NCBI GenBank assembly: GCA_025458025.1
Contig: JALOTF010000001.1
Coordinates: 1-64,000 of the forward strand
Direction: 5' to 3'
DNA: 64,000 nucleotides
From: Beijerinckiaceae bacterium
GTDB lineage: Bacteria > Pseudomonadota > Alphaproteobacteria > Rhizobiales > Beijerinckiaceae
A model generated the notes under the pieces. That model was not told where the DNA came from. It saw only the letters and a list, made by a program, of their open reading frames with translations, and searched no databases. Below, one piece after another: positions 57,806-64,000 of the stretch (the first letter of the stretch is position 1; every line of letters begins with the position of its first letter). The translations under genes and the position numbers were made by a program.

Positions 57806-59302
57806 ATGATCACCTACGGACATTTCATCGGGGGCAAGCATGTCCCCGGCACCTCTGGCCGCTTCGCCGATGTCTACCAGCCGATGGATGGCTCGGTGCG
57901 CGGCAAGGTGGCGCTCGCCTCGAAGGCGGAACTGCGCGCGGCGGTGGAAAACGCGATGGCCGCTCAGCCGGCCTGGGCCGCCACCAACCCGCAGCGGCGC
58001 ATGCGCGTGATGATGAAGTTCATCGATCTGGTGGCGAAGTATAACGATGAACTCGCCGATATTCTCGCGCGCGAGCATGGCAAGACCATCCCGGACGCCA
58101 AGGGCGACATCCAGCGCGGTGTGGAAGTGATCGAGGTCTGCCTCGGCGCGCCGCATATGCTCAAGGGCGAATACACCGATGGCGCCGGCCCGGGCATCGA
58201 CATCTATTCCATGCGCCAGCCGCTCGGCGTGGTCGCGGGCATCACCCCGTTCAACTTTCCGGCAATGATCCCGATGTGGAAGCTCGGCCCGGCTATTGTC
58301 TGCGGCAACGCGTTCATCCTGAAACCCTCCGAGCGTGACCCCGGCGTGCCGATGCGCCTCGCGGAAATTCTCATCGAGGCCGGCCTGCCGCCGGGCATCT
58401 GCAATGTCGTCAACGGCGACAAGGAGAGCGTGGACGCGATCATCGATGATCCGGATATCAAGGCCATCGGCTTTGTGGGCTCGACCCCGATTGGCGAATA
58501 CATCTATGGGCGCGGCTGCGCGAACGGCAAGCGCGTGCAGGCCTTCGGTGGTGCGAAGAACCACATGATCATCATGCCGGATGCCGACATGGATCAGGCG
58601 GTCGATGCGCTGATCGGCGCGGGCTATGGTGCGGCGGGCGAGCGATGCATGGCGATCTCGGTGGCCGTGCCTGTGGGCCAGAAGACGGCGGATGAACTCG
58701 TGAAGCGGCTCATTCCGCGCGTCGAGAACCTCAAGGTCGGCCCTTCCACCGATGGCACGGCTGATTTCGGCCCGCTGGTGACGCGCCAGCATCTCGAGCG
58801 CGTGAAGGGCTATGTCGATCTCGGCGTAACGGAAGGCGCGAAGCTCGTGGTCGATGGCCGCGGCTTCAAGATGCAGGGCTACGAGAACGGCTTTTATATG
58901 GGCGGCTGCCTTTTCGACCATGTGACGCCCGATATGCGCATCTACAAGGAAGAGATCTTCGGCCCCGTGCTCTCAGTCGTGCGCGCGCAGGATTACGAGG
59001 CGGGCTTGAAGCTTGCGAACGACCATGAATACGGCAACGGCGTCGCAATCTTCACGCGCGATGGCGATGCGGCTCGGGATTTCGCGAGCCGCGTCAATGT
59101 CGGCATGGTCGGCGTGAACGTACCGATCCCGGTTCCGCTGGCCTATTACACCTTCGGCGGCTGGAAGCGTTCGGGCTTCGGCGATCTCAACCAGCACGGG
59201 CCGGATGCCTTCCGCTTCTACACCAAGACGAAGACCGTCACCGGGCGCTGGCCTTCGGGCATCAAGCAGGGCGCGGATTTCGTGATCCCCACGATGCGCT
59301 GA
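57806..59302 (+). CDS. mmsA: CoA-acylating methylmalonate-semialdehyde dehydrogenase
   Basis: VAGITPFNFPAMIPMWKLGPAIVCGNAFILKPSERDP; YGAAGERCMAIS catalytic Cys; SGFGDLNQHGPDAFRFYTKTKTVT. Confidence 0.95.
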   Translation: MITYGHFIGGKHVPGTSGRFADVYQPMDGSVRGKVALASKAELRAAVENAMAAQPAWAATNPQRRMRVMMKFIDLVAKYNDELADILAREHGKTIPDAKGDIQRGVEVIEVCLGAPHMLKGEYTDGAGPGIDIYSMRQPLGVVAGITPFNFPAMIPMWKLGPAIVCGNAFILKPSERDPGVPMRLAEILIEAGLPPGICNVVNGDKESVDAIIDDPDIKAIGFVGSTPIGEYIYGRGCANGKRVQAFGGAKNHMIIMPDADMDQAVDALIGAGYGAAGERCMAISVAVPVGQKTADELVKRLIPRVENLKVGPSTDGTADFGPLVTRQHLERVKGYVDLGVTEGAKLVVDGRGFKMQGYENGFYMGGCLFDHVTPDMRIYKEEIFGPVLSVVRAQDYEAGLKLANDHEYGNGVAIFTRDGDAARDFASRVNVGMVGVNVPIPVPLAYYTFGGWKRSGFGDLNQHGPDAFRFYTKTKTVTGRWPSGIKQGADFVIPTMR

Positions 59303-59336
59303 GCCCGAATAAGCCGCATCGACAGGCGGGGCGAAG

Positions 59337-60206
59337 ATGTGCCAGTCTTCGCCTCGCATGCGGGGGCATCGGTTTTTTCTCTTTCTGGCGGCGCTGTTTC
59401 TGGTGGTGGGAACTGCCGGGGCAGCACCGCTTTGCGAAGGCGATGCCGGCCGCTGCACCCTCGCCAATGGCTTCTATTTCGCGGAAACGCCGGCGAACTG
59501 GAATGGCCGTGACAGGCTGCCCGTGCTGATCCATTTCCATGGGTTTCGTGAGGTCGCGGCGGATGTGATCGCGCGCGAGGATATGCGCGAGATCGCGGGC
59601 AAGCTGGGCTTCGTGCTCGTCGTGCCGCAGGGCGAGGGGCAAACCTGGTCGCATCCCGGCTCACCCTCGCAATTGCGCGACGATCTCGCCTTCACGGAGA
59701 GCCTGCTGGCCGATCTGCGCCAGCGCCTGCCGGTGGACGAGAGCCGCCTCTGGGCCTCGGGTTTCAGCCAGGGGGCCTCGATAGTCTGGGCGATTGCCTG
59801 CGCGCGGCCCGGCCTTTTCCGCTTCCACCTGCCGATTTCCGGTGCCTTCTGGAAGCCCGAGCCGGAAAACTGCCCCGCCGGTGCGCGCGCCATCCGGCAT
59901 ATCCATGGCATCAATGATGTTACCTTCCCGCTGGAGGGGCGCCCCGTGCGTGGCGGCAAGTTCCATCAGGGGCGCATCCGGCATGCCCTTGATCTCGCGC
60001 GGAAACTCGATGCCTGCCGCCCGGCTGAGGAGGATGTCTCCAGCACCATTGGCGCACTCACCTGCCGTCGCGCCACGGGCTGCGAGCGCGGGGCCTATCT
60101 CGAATTCTGCCTGCATGCAGGTGGGCATGATTTCGATCCGAGCTGGCTGGAGGATGCTTTCCGTCTCGTTTCCGAGATGGGCGTGGAAAGCGCCCAAAGG
60201 CGTTAA
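59337..60206 (+). CDS. Secreted alpha/beta hydrolase, PHB depolymerase (LpqC)-like
   Basis: Signal peptide; LPVLIHFHGFREVAADV; nucleophile elbow ASGFSQGASIVW; HDFDPSW. Confidence 0.87.
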   Translation: MCQSSPRMRGHRFFLFLAALFLVVGTAGAAPLCEGDAGRCTLANGFYFAETPANWNGRDRLPVLIHFHGFREVAADVIAREDMREIAGKLGFVLVVPQGEGQTWSHPGSPSQLRDDLAFTESLLADLRQRLPVDESRLWASGFSQGASIVWAIACARPGLFRFHLPISGAFWKPEPENCPAGARAIRHIHGINDVTFPLEGRPVRGGKFHQGRIRHALDLARKLDACRPAEEDVSSTIGALTCRRATGCERGAYLEFCLHAGGHDFDPSWLEDAFRLVSEMGVESAQRR

Positions 60207-60330
60207 CGCCGCTTAACTTTTTTGCTGGTATGATCGTTCTCGCTGTCGTATCCTTTCTGCGCGGGACGACGAGCAGCTATGCATGCAACGAAAACCTGCA
60301 GCCGCTGATCGCGAACCGGGAGTGGGGAAC

Positions 60331-61104
60331 GTGCGGAAAACGGGTGTGACAACCTTGGCGCTGGCAGGGCTCGGCCTTGCTTTGGCGCTTTCGGTTCCGG
60401 CCTTCGCCAATGAGCCGCGCTGCAACAAGGCGCGGCACGTCGCTGGCATTGAAAAGCCGCTGCCGACGCTGGAAACCCGTCTCGATGCGGGTGAGCCCAT
60501 CCGCATCGTGGCGCTGGGTTCTTCCTCGACCGAGGGCACACCAAACCTTTCGAAGAAAGAGATCTACCCCGCCGTGCTAGAGCGTGTGCTCGCCCGCGAG
60601 GTGTTGAACCCGGTCGAGATCCTCAATCGCGGCAAGGGTGGCGAGACCATTGCCCATATGCTCGCGCGGCTGGATCGTGACGTGATCGCCGAGAAGCCGG
60701 ATCTCGTGATCTGGCAGCTTGGCGTCAACGATGTGCTCTCGATGGATGGCGTGGAAAGCGCCATCGCCGATATGCGCATCGCGCTGCAACGCCTTCGGGA
60801 TCGCCGCATTCCTGTCGTGCTGATGGACCTGCAGGTCGCGCCCATGGTCGATTCCGACAAGGATACGCCGGTGATGCAGGCCGCGATTGCCGAGGCGGCT
60901 CGCGCCGAGGGCGTGCTGCATTTCCACCGCTACGAGATCATGAAGAACCTGGTTTCGACGCAAACCGCCGCGATGGACGATCTCGTGATGGGTGACGGCC
61001 TGCACATGACGGCGTTCGGGCATCTCTGCACGGGCACGTTGCTCGCCCAGCAGATCGCAAAATCGAGCCTCATGCGGCTCGCGGCCACGCGGCCCCGCGA
61101 ATAA
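60331..61104 (+). CDS. SGNH/GDSL hydrolase (GTG start proposed)
   Basis: Signal peptide VRKTGVTTLALAGLGLALALSVPAFA; IVALGSSSTEGTP; VIWQLGVNDVL; DGLHMTAFGH. Confidence 0.88.
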   Translation: MRKTGVTTLALAGLGLALALSVPAFANEPRCNKARHVAGIEKPLPTLETRLDAGEPIRIVALGSSSTEGTPNLSKKEIYPAVLERVLAREVLNPVEILNRGKGGETIAHMLARLDRDVIAEKPDLVIWQLGVNDVLSMDGVESAIADMRIALQRLRDRRIPVVLMDLQVAPMVDSDKDTPVMQAAIAEAARAEGVLHFHRYEIMKNLVSTQTAAMDDLVMGDGLHMTAFGHLCTGTLLAQQIAKSSLMRLAATRPRE

Positions 61105-61113
61105 GCCTGAAAA

Positions 61114-62181
61114 TCAGTTCTCGGCGGGGCGTCGGTCCGGCACGAAGCGGATGTCATCGCCACCGGAATCGGCATAGGCGATGCCATTGCGTGTCTCGAT
61201 CATCGCGCGGATCAGGCCGCCTTCGCCAAGTGCTGCGATTTCCTCGAACACGTTGGTTTGCGGGCGATAGCGCAGCAGCATGCGCCGCCCGCCATCGGCG
61301 ACGATCACCGTGCCATCACTGCGGGCGAGCAGGGCCTGCGGCTGGCTGTCAGGCCAAGGCAGGGTGATGATGCGCCATGCGCCGCGCCCGGTCGAGCGAG
61401 CAATCGCGTTCGATTTCGCGGAGGAAACCCAGATTTCCCCCTGCGGCCCTGTGGAAAGTCCGCGCGCACCCCGGAAACTCTCGGGCAGGGCCGTGGAATC
61501 AAAGCGCCCGCGCGTCGGATCAAGGCGGATCATCCGGCCGGCCTTCCATGCGCTGAACCAGATCGCTCCGCCCTCGCCGGGGGCGTTCAGGCCGAGACCC
61601 TGCAGGTCATCATGCGAGGAGACCTCGACCGCGCCGCTCTGTGAATCATACTTGCCGAGCCAGCCCGCCGAGCCGGCGAACCAGATCCGCCCGAGGCCAT
61701 CGGCGCGCAGGCCGGAGAGGTCCATCATCGGGAGGTCGGAGGGCATGGCGATGCGCGTGAGTTCACCCGTGGTGCCATCGATCCGATGGAGCACATTCAA
61801 GGTCTTGTCCGTAGCGTAGAGCGCGCCATCGGGTCCGAAGGCGAGGCCGAAGGGTTTCGCGCGCTTGCCGAGATAGAGATAGGTGATCTTCTGCGTCTCG
61901 CTGTCGATGCGCCCCAGCGCGCCGAGCGGCGGGGCCGCGAACCAGATGGCACCATCTCGTGCATCGAGCGCGAGGGCGCTGGGCTGGCTGTTGGTCATCA
62001 ATTCGATTTCGGTGACCGGAAGGGGATCAGCCTTCTTCGATGTGCTTGCCACCACGACTGACGCGGATGAGTTGGGCGAAGCAGTCTGCGCGAGCGTGGC
62101 CGAAAAGGAGAAAAGGCTCACGCCGCCCGCAAGTAAGACGGACAGGAGTTTCGACGGGCTCAGGCGACGTGTTTTCACCAT
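61114..62181 (-). CDS. Virginiamycin B lyase-like beta-propeller protein, exported
   Basis: Signal peptide and repeated G-x-I/L-W-F/V-A/S blades (DGAIWFAAPPLGALGRID, LGRIWFAGSAGWLGKYD, EGGAIWFSAWKAGRMIRLDP). Confidence 0.82.
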   Translation of the reverse strand: MVKTRRLSPSKLLSVLLAGGVSLFSFSATLAQTASPNSSASVVVASTSKKADPLPVTEIELMTNSQPSALALDARDGAIWFAAPPLGALGRIDSETQKITYLYLGKRAKPFGLAFGPDGALYATDKTLNVLHRIDGTTGELTRIAMPSDLPMMDLSGLRADGLGRIWFAGSAGWLGKYDSQSGAVEVSSHDDLQGLGLNAPGEGGAIWFSAWKAGRMIRLDPTRGRFDSTALPESFRGARGLSTGPQGEIWVSSAKSNAIARSTGRGAWRIITLPWPDSQPQALLARSDGTVIVADGGRRMLLRYRPQTNVFEEIAALGEGGLIRAMIETRNGIAYADSGGDDIRFVPDRRPAEN

Positions 62182-62198
62182 ATCAGGCCCGGAGCGTC

Positions 62199-63452
62199 TC
62201 ACACACGCGGGTCGAGTGCAAGCAACGTCGAGCGGGAGGAGGCGGGTTCGACCCGGCGCTCCGGCGTGGGTGCCATCGGCGTTTCGGACGGGACAGGCGC
62301 CTCCGCCTTTGCTTTGCGAGCCGGTGCCAGTGCACCGCTGCGCCATTCCATGAAGGCGCCCATCACCAGCATCAACGCCGTGCCGACGATGACGGCGGCG
62401 GCAATGACCGCTGGATGGTAGCCATTGACGATGATGATGATGCCGCCGGCGATGCTGCCAATGGTGCCCAGCGCGAAGACTTCAAGCGAGTGCTTGCCCA
62501 TCAGCGCGGTTGCCCGCGCCGGTGCGGTGCCAAGCCAGGCCGCATCGGGTCGGATGAGCACCATCACAAGCCAGAATTTCGCGAGCACATCCACGAGGCG
62601 GATGATGGAGAGATCGGTCTTCGAGATCGCTCCGATGCGCAGAGGGTCCACAAGCCATACGTTCTCGTAGCCGGGAATTTCGCGCCACGGGGCGCTGATC
62701 AGGAAGGCCGCAGCCGTGAAGAGTGCTGCCAGAATGGTGATGCTCCGCGCCACCAGCGGGCGGCCTAGCAGGCCGAGCCCGAGGCCGTGGCGCATGCGCA
62801 GGCCGATCACGAAGCCGATCGTGAAGAGCAATTGCCAGGCGAAGGGATTGAAGGTCCATTCGCGTGCTGTGCGGCTATTGGGGATGTTGAAGCCGAGGGT
62901 CTGCACTGCGATCCACAGCGCGGCACTCACCACCAGCGGTGCGGTCCAGTGCAGGCGATGCAGCAGGAACAGCACCGGCACCATCGCCAGCAGCAGAACA
63001 TAAAGCGGCAGGATATCGAGATAGCCCGGCAGGAAACGCAGCGTCACTACATGGCCGAGAAAGGCCGCTGGGTTCTGCAGGAAGGTGTCGAAGCCCAAAG
63101 CCTCGAGATGGCTGGTTTCGTTGAAGCGTTCCGCGCCGATCACGCAGAGCGTGCCAACCATCAGGAACAGGAACAGATGCGTGCGATAGAGCTTCCAGAC
63201 CCGCGCGAACACCGTCGCGAGGCCCACGCTGGTGGTGCCTTCAGCGAAATAGCGATGGTAGGCGAGGGCCGCCGCAAGGCCAGCGAGCAGCACGAACACC
63301 TCGGCCGCATCCGAAAAGCCCCAGGCGCGCGAGGTGAACAGGCTCCAGGGCGTCGCCGGCATGTGATTGATGAAGATCATCACAAGTGCGATGCCGCGGA
63401 ACAGGTCGATCCGGCGGTCTCGATCGGGCTTCAGGGTCGGCATGGCGCTCAT
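62199..63452 (-). CDS. OpgC-domain membrane acyltransferase
   Basis: RRIDLFRGIALVMIFINHMPATPWSLFTSRAWGFSDAAEVFVLLAGLAAALAY and multi-TM topology. Confidence 0.9.
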   Translation of the reverse strand: MSAMPTLKPDRDRRIDLFRGIALVMIFINHMPATPWSLFTSRAWGFSDAAEVFVLLAGLAAALAYHRYFAEGTTSVGLATVFARVWKLYRTHLFLFLMVGTLCVIGAERFNETSHLEALGFDTFLQNPAAFLGHVVTLRFLPGYLDILPLYVLLLAMVPVLFLLHRLHWTAPLVVSAALWIAVQTLGFNIPNSRTAREWTFNPFAWQLLFTIGFVIGLRMRHGLGLGLLGRPLVARSITILAALFTAAAFLISAPWREIPGYENVWLVDPLRIGAISKTDLSIIRLVDVLAKFWLVMVLIRPDAAWLGTAPARATALMGKHSLEVFALGTIGSIAGGIIIIVNGYHPAVIAAAVIVGTALMLVMGAFMEWRSGALAPARKAKAEAPVPSETPMAPTPERRVEPASSRSTLLALDPRV

Positions 63453-63694
63453 GGCCTGTGATCTGCTCCTTCTGGGAGAACGGGCGGAGAAGTTTGCGCT
63501 TCACCGCTTCGATGCTCTCTCGTCGTCGGGGATGGTTCTGGCGAGCGAAAAGTCATGCGAACTTCTCACCTCTATCTCACCACTACGCCGCCCGATTGCG
63601 GCCAGTTTGCGACGATCCCGTCCGCTCACGCCAAGTTGATCGTTTCGAAAGGTCGGGGAGCCGTTCGCAAGCCCAACCTAGTGGGTCCACACCC

Positions 63695-63709
63695 TTAATG
63701 AAGCCTTAA
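63695..63709. promoter_or_regulatory. CtrA-like binding site
   Basis: Perfect TTAA-TGAAGCC-TTAA (TTAA-N7-TTAA) about 45 bp upstream of the partial sensor/MCP gene. Confidence 0.55.
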
Positions 63710-63754
63710 GCCCGGTTTGCGAAACTCACGCCGATTTCATGGTTCGCGGACCCG

Positions 63755-64000
63755 ATGATGTTTAATCCTTTCCGCTCGATCACCACCCGCATGACGCTCC
63801 TGCTGGTTGCGTTGGTGGCGATGAGCATTCTTGTCATGGCTGGCCTCGGCTACACCACGGTGGACCGGGTGACCGAGGAAAGTGCCAAAAATCGCATCGA
63901 CCATGCGGCGCGCACGGCGGCGGCCCTTGTGAAGGCCTCGAACCCGCATCGCTTCACAATCCGCTATGACAACGAGGAGCGTCCGCTCGCCTTCCAGCTC
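63755..64000 (+). CDS. N-terminus of a membrane sensor, likely a methyl-accepting chemotaxis protein (truncated by the window end)
   Basis: Open from ATG to window end: MMFNPFRSITTRMTLLLVALVAMSILVMAGLGYTTVDRVTEESAKNRIDHAARTAAALVKASNPHRFTIRYDNEERPLAFQL; TM followed by periplasmic sensory segment. Confidence 0.6.
   Translation, partial: MMFNPFRSITTRMTLLLVALVAMSILVMAGLGYTTVDRVTEESAKNRIDHAARTAAALVKASNPHRFTIRYDNEERPLAFQL

Overview
This 64 kb window looks like chromosomal DNA from a GC-rich alphaproteobacterium. It is probably Hyphomicrobiales-like, judging from flaF/flbT/fliX, a single-Cys DksA and a giant GPR-type coiled-coil protein. No mobile elements, CRISPR arrays or rRNA genes were seen. 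There is one tRNA-Lys(CTT). Contents from left to right: leuA 3' end; ROK kinase; inositol genes iolD-iolE and an apparently broken iolB; an orphan polyprenyl-phosphate sugar transferase; a lone CoxL-type molybdoenzyme subunit beside two cytochromes c; a XRE-cupin regulator divergent from a 2Fe-2S ferredoxin; a CheZ-like protein; a Mla/MCE lipid-transport operon; a 1,707-aa coiled-coil protein with exact 99-bp tandem repeats; a CcdA-like protein; ycjX/ycjF-like genes; a large flagellar region (two tandem flgE genes, flgK, flgL, flaF, flbT, two flagellins, flaG-like, flgN-like, rod-binding protein, flgI, fliX, dksA); then metabolic and envelope genes and the start of a sensor/MCP-like gene. The most interesting locus is about 39.6-51 kb. 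There, an eight-gene, translationally coupled operon encodes a TPR plus SPINDLY/OGT-type glycosyltransferase and a CDP-6-deoxyhexose tailoring pathway whose logic parallels noviose synthesis. It lies directly between flbT/flaF and two large flagellin genes, which suggests a flagellin glycosylation system using an unusual branched or methylated CDP-sugar. Canonical sigma-54 promoters precede the flagellar flgE and flgI genes. All calls come from reading the sequence and from family knowledge; no database searches were run.
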